Shown piece by piece: positions 1 to 6,085 of a stretch of 6,747 bases of DNA (positions within the stretch are counted from its first letter, which is position 1; each line of letters begins with the position of its first letter). A program made the position numbers and the translations under genes. Source of the stretch: Actinobacteria bacterium UBA3120 (GTDB lineage: Bacteria > Actinomycetota > Actinomycetes > S36-B12); the NCBI GenBank assembly GCA_002365735.1, contig DEZY01000020.1:1-6747 (forward strand). Direction: 5' to 3'. The notes under the pieces are model-generated. The model did no database searches and had not been told where the DNA came from. It saw only the letters and a list, made by a program, of their open reading frames with translations.

Positions 1-738
1 GAGCAGTTGCGCTCCCAAAGTAATCCCAAGAATCATCAGCCATGCGTCGAGTTCAAACCCAATTAACTCCTGTTCAAACACGAACACCAGTGGCAAGATT
101 GTGAGTGCTGCAACCGCATAGAGCGGAAACGTCATAGTTGCGGTAGACACACTCTTTCGCACTTCCGCCCCAACCGACATGTACGCGGCAGCGAAAATCG
201 CACCGGCTAGCGCTAACGCATCGCCAATCAAATGATTGGTGTCCATCCGGATATCAACCCCGGTCAACACCAAGACCCCACCGAGTGCAATCCAAATCCC
301 GACCCATGAGCCTCGGCTAATCCGGACACCTCGAGCTCGGGCAATAAATGCCGCCCAGATTGGTTGGGTGGAAACCAATGCGGTCGATGCGGCTACGGAT
401 GTAAACACCAAGGACGGAATCCAGGTCGCGAAGTGCAGACCCAAAAAAAATCCTGAAATCGCGGTCAGGCGCCACTCTCTGCTGGTCAGGCGCCGGAGGG
501 ATTTTCGGTCTTTGAGCCCCACCCACACCCCGGTAACGCCGCTGCCAATCAGGCAGCGCCAAAATGCGATTGCTAAGACCGGGGCTGCGGTAGCGGCGAT
601 AACCGGCCCGCTCAGAGCGATGAAAAAGATGGCTACGGCGAGGGAAATCAGGTCTCCGGCTGGAGGCAAGCCAAGGTTCACCGACCTTGGGCCTGACCCC
701 GCTTGCGCCTGTGAACTCACGGGTGAAGCCAACACCAT
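1..738 (-). CDS. EamA/DMT-superfamily transporter, C-terminus beyond left edge
   Basis: Translating the minus strand from ATG at 738 gives an open frame of 246 codons to the window edge with no stop. The product is very hydrophobic. After a polar N-terminus (about 27 residues) come repeated membrane segments, roughly at residues 30-47, 50-72, 92-110, 113-133, 143-160, 170-190 and 203-220. Stretches such as FWRCLIGS (59-66), HFATWIPSL (102-110) and ASTALVSTQP (117-126) are typical of the EamA repeat of drug/metabolite transporters. Family members usually have ten helices and about 300 residues, so some 50 residues are missing here. Substrates of such permeases (amino acids, metabolites, drugs) cannot be read from sequence. 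The start is preceded by a G-rich stretch including GAGGG 3-4 bases upstream; GTG at 720 is an alternative start. The gene is divergent from the MgtE_N/CBS gene, 68 bp away. Confidence 0.9.
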   Translation of the reverse strand, partial: MVLASPVSSQAQAGSGPRSVNLGLPPAGDLISLAVAIFFIALSGPVIAATAAPVLAIAFWRCLIGSGVTGVWVGLKDRKSLRRLTSREWRLTAISGFFLGLHFATWIPSLVFTSVAASTALVSTQPIWAAFIARARGVRISRGSWVGIWIALGGVLVLTGVDIRMDTNHLIGDALALAGAIFAAAYMSVGAEVRKSVSTATMTFPLYAVAALTILPLVFVFEQELIGFELDAWLMILGITLGAQLL

Positions 739-794
739 TGACCCTCTACCCCCCTCATCAGCCTGACATGTTTTTCCAGGAACACGTTAAGGGG

Positions 795-806
795 TACCCT
801 GCACGG
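795..806 (+). promoter_or_regulatory. Putative leaderless promoter of the MgtE_N/CBS gene
   Basis: TACCCT at 795-800 fits the actinobacterial -10 pattern TANNNT and is followed by exactly six bases (GCACGG) before GTG at 807. Transcription would therefore start at or next to the start codon. An AAGGGG at 789-794 is 12 bases from the GTG, too far for a good ribosome binding site. The -35 region (about 772-777, TTTTCC) is poor. The same spacing is seen at htrA and tatB. Inferred from pattern only. Confidence 0.45.
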
Positions 807-2078
807 GTGAGCACGAATCCCCGCGTCTTTCTCGCCCGCCTGAACGGCCTTGGCGTATTTGACCCAAATGGCGACCAAATGGGCAAGGTGCGAGACGCAA
901 TTGTGGTGCTCCGGACGGGAAATTTGCCGGCACGCCTGACCGGGCTTGTCGTTGAAGTTCCACCACGTCGACGAATTTTTATCCCCATGACCAAGGTCAC
1001 CACAATTGATTCCGGGCAAATAATTGTCACCGGTACGGTAAACCTCCGGCGGTTCGAGCAACGCAAAAACGAAACCCTCGTCACAGCAGAGCTGCTCGAT
1101 CGAACGGTTGCGCTACAAGCTTCGGGCGAACCGGTAACCATCATTGATGTTGGCGTTGAGCAGTCTCGAAGTCGCGAGTGGTTTGTTGACCAGCTTTTCG
1201 TGCGTCGGGCAACTCAGGGGTTTCGCCGACGCAGCGAGAAGATGGTTGTTGATTGGAATGACGTCACCAATATGTCACTACCCGTGCCGGATCAACCAGC
1301 TGAACAGCTACTTGCCACCATGGATTCACTGCGACCCGCAGATGTTGCGTCCATGCTCCGCGAGTTGAGTCCCATCCGCCGAACTGAGATCGCCCGCGAA
1401 CTCGACGATGAACGCTTAGCTGACGTACTCGAAGAAATGACGGACCAGAACCGCGTTGAGATCCTGGAGGCGCTCGAGGCGGAACGAGCCGCAGACATCC
1501 TCGAAGAAATGGATCCCGACGATGCCGCTGACTTGATTTCTGAGTTAGCACCCGAACGCGCTGAAGACCTACTGGAGCGAATGGAGCCAGAAGAGGCGGA
1601 TGACATTCGACGATTGTTGAGATACGACGACTTCTCAGCTGGTGGCATGATGACGAGCGAGCCGATTGTCTTGGCCCCCGACGAAACTGTTGCTGACGCA
1701 CTCGCTCGGATCCGAAACGCCGATCTTTCACCAGCGCTCGCTTCACAGGTGTATGTCTGCCGGCAACCCACGGAAACTCCCACCGGGAAGTATTTAGGTG
1801 TGTGCCACTTCCAAAGACTCTTGCGGGAGCCGCCATCTTCTTTGGTATCGGCATTATTGGACACATCTTTTGCGCCGATGCGCCCGGACACCCCACTATC
1901 TGTCTTGACGCGTAGTTTTGCAGCGTACAACCTGGTCGCGTTGCCGGTTGTTGACGAAACAGGTTCGCTCGTTGGGGCGGTTACTTTCGATGATCTAGTG
2001 GACCACATGTTGCCGCAGGGTTGGCGCGAGTTACCTGATGGCTGGGGTCACGACGATCCGGTGGTGCACCGTGGCTAA
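807..2078 (+). CDS. PRC-barrel / MgtE_N / CBS-domain protein, soluble
   Basis: The 423-residue product has three parts. Residues about 5-110 resemble a PRC-barrel (LARLNGLGVFDPNGDQMGKV start). Residues 176-271 form an MgtE intracellular N-domain made of eight consecutive 12-residue units. Residues about 283-405 are a CBS pair (GGMMTSEPIVLAPDETVADAL, then LVALPVVDETGSLVGAVTFDDL). The transmembrane domain of true MgtE Mg2+ channels is absent, so it is probably a cytosolic sensor or regulatory protein and should not be annotated as a transporter. In MgtE the N and CBS domains bind Mg2+ and gate the pore. Mycobacterial Rv1232c appears to be the counterpart. I chose GTG 807 because the PRC domain begins directly after it and it sits six bases past a TANNNT box. 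ATG 768 and starts at 687 or 723 are possible but add low-complexity sequence, and those at 687 and 723 also run into the divergent gene. It is first of a three-gene overlapping operon. Confidence 0.9.
   Translation: MSTNPRVFLARLNGLGVFDPNGDQMGKVRDAIVVLRTGNLPARLTGLVVEVPPRRRIFIPMTKVTTIDSGQIIVTGTVNLRRFEQRKNETLVTAELLDRTVALQASGEPVTIIDVGVEQSRSREWFVDQLFVRRATQGFRRRSEKMVVDWNDVTNMSLPVPDQPAEQLLATMDSLRPADVASMLRELSPIRRTEIARELDDERLADVLEEMTDQNRVEILEALEAERAADILEEMDPDDAADLISELAPERAEDLLERMEPEEADDIRRLLRYDDFSAGGMMTSEPIVLAPDETVADALARIRNADLSPALASQVYVCRQPTETPTGKYLGVCHFQRLLREPPSSLVSALLDTSFAPMRPDTPLSVLTRSFAAYNLVALPVVDETGSLVGAVTFDDLVDHMLPQGWRELPDGWGHDDPVVHRG
1332..1619 (+). repeat. Eight in-phase 12-residue (36-nt) helical repeats encoding MgtE_N
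   Basis: Within the preceding gene, residues 176-271 divide without gaps into eight units of 12. Examples are DDERLADVLEEM, EAERAADILEEM, DPDDAADLISEL and APERAEDLLERM. The pattern is roughly x-P/D-x-x-x-A-D-(I/L/V)-L-x-x-(L/M). Diverged DNA but constant length shows this is protein-level periodicity of the MgtE N superhelix, not a recent DNA expansion. The segment is strongly acidic. Confidence 0.85.
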
Positions 2079-2634
2079 ATCTGTAAATAACCCCGGCCGC
2101 AAAAGACGTCTTGATCAACCGCTTGAGCGCAGTCGTGCCCGTCGACCGACGTACGACCCTGAGGTTTTCGGTGCGATGTCTGAGCGGGTCGCTCGCCGGA
2201 TCGGGTCATGGGCATTTATTGCCTGGATGACCGTTGTGGTCATCACGTGGATCGGCTGGAATGTCTTAGCACCGGACAACCTTAAACCCGATATTTTCCC
2301 GTTTATTTTTCTTACCCTGCTGCTGTCCTTGCAGGCCTCTTACGCCGCGCCACTCATTTTGCTCGCGCAAAACCGCCAAACCGACCGGGACCGTGTTCAA
2401 TTCCAAGAAGACCGAACCCGCAATGAACGCATTCTTGCCGACAGTGATTACCTCGCCCGGGAAATTGCTGATGTCCGGGATGCCATGGGCGAGCTTGCCA
2501 CCCGCGACTATTTGCGTGGCGAGTTGCGCGACCTACTCGAGGAAATAAGTGCTCGCCTCGATCGAATCGAAAGTGCCCAGGTGCCAGATCGCGCTCTCCC
2601 GGTAGCATCGGACAATGACCCCCACCAGCAATAA
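2071..2634 (+). CDS. DUF1003 membrane protein
   Basis: The 187-residue product has a basic N-terminus, two predicted transmembrane helices (about 47-66 and 75-98) and a long charged, probably coiled-coil tail (about 103-168). The block PFIFLTLLLSLQASYAAPLI followed by LLAQNRQTDRDR is the DUF1003 signature. Its biochemical function is unknown. I chose GTG 2071, whose first bases overlap the upstream stop codon (GTGGCTAA, 8-bp overlap), a typical translational coupling arrangement, with GGTGGT five bases ahead. ATG 2038 would add 11 residues and cannot be excluded. It sits between the MgtE_N/CBS gene and mrp in the same operon. The conserved pairing with the soluble MgtE_N/CBS protein suggests the two work together at the membrane, but that is inference. 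Confidence 0.92.
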   Translation: MAKSVNNPGRKRRLDQPLERSRARRPTYDPEVFGAMSERVARRIGSWAFIAWMTVVVITWIGWNVLAPDNLKPDIFPFIFLTLLLSLQASYAAPLILLAQNRQTDRDRVQFQEDRTRNERILADSDYLAREIADVRDAMGELATRDYLRGELRDLLEEISARLDRIESAQVPDRALPVASDNDPHQQ

Positions 2635-3796
2635 GTCGAATGAATCTGCCGAATCTAATGACCCGATTAACCTAGAAGCGGTACACACTGCACTTGCCGG
2701 TGTCGATGACCCTGAGATCCACCGGCCGATTACTGAACTCGGCATGGTTAAGGGAGTCCAGCTTGGTAAAAATGGCGTAGTAGAAGTGGGGATTTTCTTG
2801 ACCGTCGTCGGTTGCCCCATGAAGGCCACCATCACGGAGCGCGTGACTCTCGCAGTGATGCAAGTTCCGGGAGTGGCTGAGGTAAAAGTCGAACTAGATG
2901 TTATGTCTGAAGAACAACGCGGCCAGATGCGTCAAACCCTGCGCGGCAAAGAAGACAAGGAGATCCCGTTCAACAAACCAGGATCCCTCACCAAAATCTT
3001 CGCCATTGCTTCAGGTAAAGGAGGGGTTGGCAAATCCTCGGTTACCGCTAACCTTGCTGTTTCACTTGTTCAGCAAGGTTTCTCAGTTGGGCTACTCGAT
3101 GCCGATGTTTATGGTCACTCGATTCCTAAGATTCTTAACGCCATGACTCCACCCACCATGGTGGAAGGCTTAATCATGCCGCCGCAGGGTAACGGCGTCC
3201 GAGTAATGTCGATGCTGTCCTTCAAGCCTGGTGGAATTGAGCAGCCCGTTGCCTTCCGCGGACCAATGCTGCATCGGGCGCTTGAGCAATTCCTCACCGA
3301 CGTCTGGTGGGGCGACCTAGATTTCTTGCTCTTGGACTTGCCGCCGGGAACCGGAGACATCGCGCTTTCAACAGCCCAACTACTGCCGCAGGCAGAACTG
3401 ATCGTGGTTACTACTCCACAACAAGGGGCCGCCGATGTTTCGATTCGTTCGGGCACGCTTGCAGCCCAAACGAATCAAAAAGTATTCGGTGTAATTGAGA
3501 ACATGAGCGCATTCCCTTGCCCACACTGCGGCGAACCAATCGACCTGTTTGGTGCTGGCGGAGGTAAATCTGTTGCTGACGGGTTGAGCAAAACATTGGG
3601 AACCAGTATTCCGGTTCTGGGAAATATTCCTTTCGATGTTCGGTTACGCGAAGGTGGAGATACCGGTGAACCCCTCGTCAGCGCTTTCCCCGACTCCGAT
3701 GCTGCTGTTGTCATTGCATCGATTGCCCAACTACTTAGCGCCAAGCCCCGCGGACTGGCAGGAATGAACCTCAACATCACCCCGGCAGGGCGTTAG
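2615..3796 (+). CDS. mrp: Mrp/ApbC P-loop ATPase, iron-sulfur cluster carrier
   Basis: The 393-residue product matches the usual actinobacterial Mrp length and order. An N-terminal MIP18/DUF59 domain spans about 21-95 (DDPEIHRPITELGMV at 31-45, GCPMK at 66-70). It is followed by a MinD-like NTPase with a deviant Walker A, SGKGGVGKSS, at 133-142, a Walker B/switch region DLPPGTGD at 241-248, and a CPHC motif at 302-305. That CxxC pair binds a transferable Fe-S cluster between two subunits in the ApbC/Ind1 family, so the protein probably delivers clusters to apo-proteins in the cytosol. All key residues are present. ATG 2615 overlaps the end of the DUF1003 gene by 20 bp, and no strong ribosome binding site precedes it, so coupled translation is likely. 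Its TAG stop shares three bases with the TAA stop of tatB on the other strand. Confidence 0.97.
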   Translation: MTPTSNKSNESAESNDPINLEAVHTALAGVDDPEIHRPITELGMVKGVQLGKNGVVEVGIFLTVVGCPMKATITERVTLAVMQVPGVAEVKVELDVMSEEQRGQMRQTLRGKEDKEIPFNKPGSLTKIFAIASGKGGVGKSSVTANLAVSLVQQGFSVGLLDADVYGHSIPKILNAMTPPTMVEGLIMPPQGNGVRVMSMLSFKPGGIEQPVAFRGPMLHRALEQFLTDVWWGDLDFLLLDLPPGTGDIALSTAQLLPQAELIVVTTPQQGAADVSIRSGTLAAQTNQKVFGVIENMSAFPCPHCGEPIDLFGAGGGKSVADGLSKTLGTSIPVLGNIPFDVRLREGGDTGEPLVSAFPDSDAAVVIASIAQLLSAKPRGLAGMNLNITPAGR

Positions 3797-4113
3797 GTCG
3801 CATCAGGGTCAAATGCTGGGTTCTCTGGTTTCTTTGCACCTTCAGTTTCTTCCCTGGACGCGTCCTCGGTGAACAATGATGTTGCAAGTTTGCGGGGGTG
3901 ATATTCACCTAGGCTTTTGACCGTATTAATCGTGTCCTGTAGGTCTAGACCTGAGGACTCGGACAGGTCTTTGCGCGCAGTTGCGCCCATCTCACGAATT
4001 TGCCGCAACCACTTCGCCGCATCTGCGGCGGCTCGAGGCAGTCGCTCTGGGCCAAAAATCAAAAGACCCAGCACCCCGAGTGCAATCAGCTCTCCGACTC
4101 CAATGTCAAACAC
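3793..4113 (-). CDS. tatB: Sec-independent translocase subunit TatB
   Basis: The 106-residue product begins MFDIGVGELIALGVLGLLIFGPERLP. That is the TatB hallmark: a short N-terminal membrane helix (about 4-20), Glu at position 8, a Gly-Pro hinge at 21-22, then an amphipathic helix (about 23-42) and a charged, disordered tail. TatB with TatC forms the receptor for twin-arginine signal peptides in the cytoplasmic membrane. MFDIG favours TatB over TatA, and the htrA-tatB order matches mycobacteria. The start is GTG 4113. There is no good ribosome binding site, but a TAACCT box six bases upstream suggests a leaderless transcript in addition to any readthrough from htrA 45 bp upstream. tatC and tatA are not in the window. 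The stop codon overlaps that of mrp. Confidence 0.93.
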   Translation of the reverse strand: MFDIGVGELIALGVLGLLIFGPERLPRAAADAAKWLRQIREMGATARKDLSESSGLDLQDTINTVKSLGEYHPRKLATSLFTEDASREETEGAKKPENPAFDPDAT

Positions 4114-4125
4114 GACATTAGGTTA
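4114..4125 (-). promoter_or_regulatory. Putative leaderless promoter of tatB
   Basis: On the minus strand TAACCT (4125-4120) is followed by six bases (AATGTC) and then GTG at 4113, the same geometry as at 795-809 and at htrA. No Shine-Dalgarno sequence is visible just upstream of the GTG. The -35 region is not recognisable. This would give tatB expression independent of htrA. Inferred from pattern. Confidence 0.4.
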
Positions 4126-4158
4126 CGCCGGAGCTACCCTTGTACGCCCTGGCCCCCT

Positions 4159-5316
4159 CTAACCGATTTTGCTGGAAGAGCCCAGTGCCAATGAAACCGT
4201 GGAGGACTGCCCGTTACGCGTCAGGGTGATCTCAATCTCTTCGCCGGGTGCATAACTTCGGATCACCACCACCAGCTCAGTTGAGTCGGCAACTTGGCGT
4301 CCGTTAAATCCGGTAATAACATCCCCTTCCCGCACCCCAGCCTTCTCAGCCGGTCCGCCCGGGGTAATTTCACTGACTTGGGCCCCATCGCCGGTGAATG
4401 CCGTATTGAGCACCACTCCGATGATCGGGGTTTGCGAGTCGCCCGTGGCGATTAATTCTTCGGCAATTCTTTTCGCGGTGTTAATCGGGATGGAAAAACC
4501 AAGTCCAATCGACCCGCTCTCCCCACCGATCGTTCCGGCCAAGGTCGCAATTGCCGAGTTAATCCCAATCACCCGCCCAGTGCCATCGAGTAATGGGCCA
4601 CCAGAGTTTCCAGGGTTGATCGCCGCATCAGTTTGAATTGCGTTAATAAAGGCGAGTTCACCGCTACCGCCAGCCGTCACCGGTCGGTCAAGCGAACTAA
4701 TGATGCCGGCCGTGACTGTGCCATTGAGACCCAGTGGTGCACCAATCGCTATTGCAACTTCCCCGACCCGCACAGCACTTGAGTCCCCGAGCACCGCGGC
4801 CGGTAAACCATCTCGATCAACTTTGAGTACCGCGAGGTCATAGGAAGTATTGCGTCCCACAATTTTAGCAATAACCTTGTCACCGTTATCAAAAACGACC
4901 GTCAGTTCCCCACCATTTGCTGCTGGTGCTGCTACGTGATTGTTTGTCAGAATATAGCCGTCAGACTGCACAATAAAACCTGAACCACTACCCGAATTTT
5001 CGCCAGCTTCAATCAGAATCGATACAACACTTGGTAAAACCGATTCAGCTATCGCGGCGACATCGCTCGAAATCGTGTTGGCAGCGCCATCAATCTGAGG
5101 GAGCTCCACAATGTTGTTCGAGACGCTCGAATTTTCATCTCCATTGGATCCGATCAAATATCCGCCAAGCCCGGCGACACCCCCAACGACGACAGCGGTC
5201 ACGGCGGAAACGAATACTGTTCCCAGCACGCCAAGTCCACGGCGCCGTTCTTTGCGCGGTGGAGGCAACGGAATCGGCGGGGGTACGACAAAGTTTGTTG
5301 GCGGAAAGTCACTCAC
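4159..5316 (-). CDS. htrA: HtrA/DegP-family membrane-anchored serine protease with PDZ domain
   Basis: The 385-residue product has a proline-rich cytoplasmic tail with a basic cluster (1-26), one transmembrane helix (about 28-56), a linker, a trypsin-like protease domain (about 85-290) and a single C-terminal PDZ domain (about 297-380). The catalytic triad is complete: His127 in TNNHV, Asp160 in SYDLAVLKV and Ser238 in NPGNSGGPL. It should face the outside of the membrane and degrade or refold damaged envelope proteins. It is shorter than mycobacterial HtrA, mainly because the cytoplasmic extension is short. GTG 5316 is the natural start, giving the tail-then-helix arrangement and lying six bases after TAGGCT. 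tatB follows 45 bp downstream. The sigma/anti-sigma pair that precedes htrA in mycobacteria is missing here. Confidence 0.96.
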   Translation of the reverse strand: MSDFPPTNFVVPPPIPLPPPRKERRRGLGVLGTVFVSAVTAVVVGGVAGLGGYLIGSNGDENSSVSNNIVELPQIDGAANTISSDVAAIAESVLPSVVSILIEAGENSGSGSGFIVQSDGYILTNNHVAAPAANGGELTVVFDNGDKVIAKIVGRNTSYDLAVLKVDRDGLPAAVLGDSSAVRVGEVAIAIGAPLGLNGTVTAGIISSLDRPVTAGGSGELAFINAIQTDAAINPGNSGGPLLDGTGRVIGINSAIATLAGTIGGESGSIGLGFSIPINTAKRIAEELIATGDSQTPIIGVVLNTAFTGDGAQVSEITPGGPAEKAGVREGDVITGFNGRQVADSTELVVVIRSYAPGEEIEITLTRNGQSSTVSLALGSSSKIG

Positions 5317-5328
5317 CCGTGAAGCCTA
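5317..5328 (-). promoter_or_regulatory. Putative leaderless promoter of htrA
   Basis: On the minus strand TAGGCT (5328-5323) plus six bases (TCACGG) leads directly to GTG 5316. The ten bases CACGGGTGAG at 5321-5312 are identical to those at 802-811 ahead of the MgtE_N/CBS gene. No Shine-Dalgarno sequence and no clear -35 are visible. An alternating purine-pyrimidine tract (5329-5343) lies immediately upstream. Confidence 0.5.
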
Positions 5329-5381
5329 ACGCGCGCGCATGTAGGTGTGCGAAGGCTTGCCACTAGGCTCTTGGAACCGAG

Positions 5382-5387
5382 TACATT
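5382..5387 (+). promoter_or_regulatory. Candidate -10 box for the O-methyltransferase gene
   Basis: TACATT fits TANNNT. A TTGCCA at 5357-5362 could be a -35 but the spacing of 19 bp is long. TAGGCT at 5364-5369 is a competing -10. The leader would be about 20-45 bases. Weak evidence. Confidence 0.3.
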
Positions 5388-5405
5388 AATAGGTGTCAAT
5401 CCGGT

Positions 5406-5411
5406 AAGGAG
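5406..5411 (+). promoter_or_regulatory. Ribosome binding site fixing the O-methyltransferase start
   Basis: AAGGAG lies four bases before ATG 5416. This is the strongest Shine-Dalgarno sequence in the window and it rules out the longer frame from 5347. Confidence 0.85.
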
Positions 5412-5415
5412 CGAG

Positions 5416-6075
5416 ATGTCCCATTCAGCGATTACGGCAAAAGCCGCCGAGTTTACCGAGAATTACTTGGGCGAATTTGACGCTGAGCATGCCGATGAAC
5501 TCCGTGTTGCCAGAGAACACGCTGCGGATCTGGGAATTGAGTGTGTCAGCCATCAAGTTGCTTCCCTATTGGAACTTCTAGCGGCCTCGATCCAGGCGCA
5601 GGCAATCATTGAGATCGGCACGGGGACGGGTATTTCGGGCGCCGCTTTGCTCGAAGGAATGAAGACTGGTGGGGTGCTCACCAGTATCGATCTTGAGGCC
5701 GAGTATCAACGCCATGCGAAGGAGCTTTTTACTAGCCTTGGGTGTGAATCCAATCGCACCCGATTGATTGCGGGTCGCGCCCTTGATGTACTCCCCCGCT
5801 TCTCTGACCGCGCCTACGACCTAATTTTTGTCGATGCCGACGCAGGTGATAATCCAGCAATTCTTAATCAGACGAAACGCTTGCTGCGAATTGGTGGCTT
5901 GGTCATTTTCCACGGGGCATTCGCCACCGGGATGGCCGATGCGTCCGCCCGTGACTACGAAGCAACCGCGATGCGGGACATCGCTACTGAGTTGCGCTCC
6001 GACAACGCCTGGCTGCCCTCGCTTCTCACTGTGGGTTCAGGTCTGTTCTTGGCCTCACTTCGAACCCCGGAGTAG
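5416..6075 (+). CDS. Class I SAM-dependent O-methyltransferase (family 3 type)
   Basis: The 219-residue product has a helical N-terminus and a Rossmann methyltransferase core. Motif I is EIGTGTGISG at 66-75. The acidic ribose-binding residue is Asp92 in TSIDLE. The stretch LIFVDADAGDN spans 136-146. The closest family I recognise is O-methyltransferase family 3 (catechol OMT-like), in particular the Rv1220c-type protein that neighbours sigE/htrA in actinobacteria. The substrate is unknown. In metal-dependent members the strand after the helix LLRIGG ends in Asp-Asn, which binds the divalent ion. Here the equivalent reads VIFHGAF (163-169), so one or two metal ligands appear replaced. ATG 5416 is fixed by AAGGAG four bases upstream. 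The gene is divergent from htrA and ends 10 bp from the convergent DUF3117 gene. Confidence 0.92.
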   Translation: MSHSAITAKAAEFTENYLGEFDAEHADELRVAREHAADLGIECVSHQVASLLELLAASIQAQAIIEIGTGTGISGAALLEGMKTGGVLTSIDLEAEYQRHAKELFTSLGCESNRTRLIAGRALDVLPRFSDRAYDLIFVDADAGDNPAILNQTKRLLRIGGLVIFHGAFATGMADASARDYEATAMRDIATELRSDNAWLPSLLTVGSGLFLASLRTPE

Positions 6076-6085
6076 CTCGGTCCTG

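Noticed and set aside
236..766. Plus-strand open frame of 176 codons
   Set aside because: It is antisense to the DMT transporter. Its translation is low-complexity and Pro/Arg-rich with no recognisable domain, while the opposite strand gives a clear multi-pass membrane protein.
774..782. TTCCAGGAA dyad in the DMT/MgtE_N divergent region as an operator
   Set aside because: A four-base-pair dyad is too short to separate from chance, and it matches no regulator consensus I can name.
687..806. Longer N-terminus for the MgtE_N/CBS protein
   Set aside because: It would overlap the divergent DMT gene and add a proline-rich, non-homologous 40 residues without a ribosome binding site. GTG 807 fits the PRC domain start.
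1264..2008. Two long minus-strand open frames opposite the MgtE_N/CBS gene
   Set aside because: They are Ser/Arg-rich antisense shadows created by the repeated acidic codons of the real gene, with no recognisable family.
5373..5396. ECF sigma (GGAAC...GTT) promoter ahead of the methyltransferase
   Set aside because: GGAAC is present at 5373-5377 but no GTT follows at the required distance; the nearest match is GTC.
5347..5415. Longer N-terminus for the O-methyltransferase
   Set aside because: AAGGAG at 5406-5411 sits correctly before ATG 5416, and the extension lies across the promoter region.
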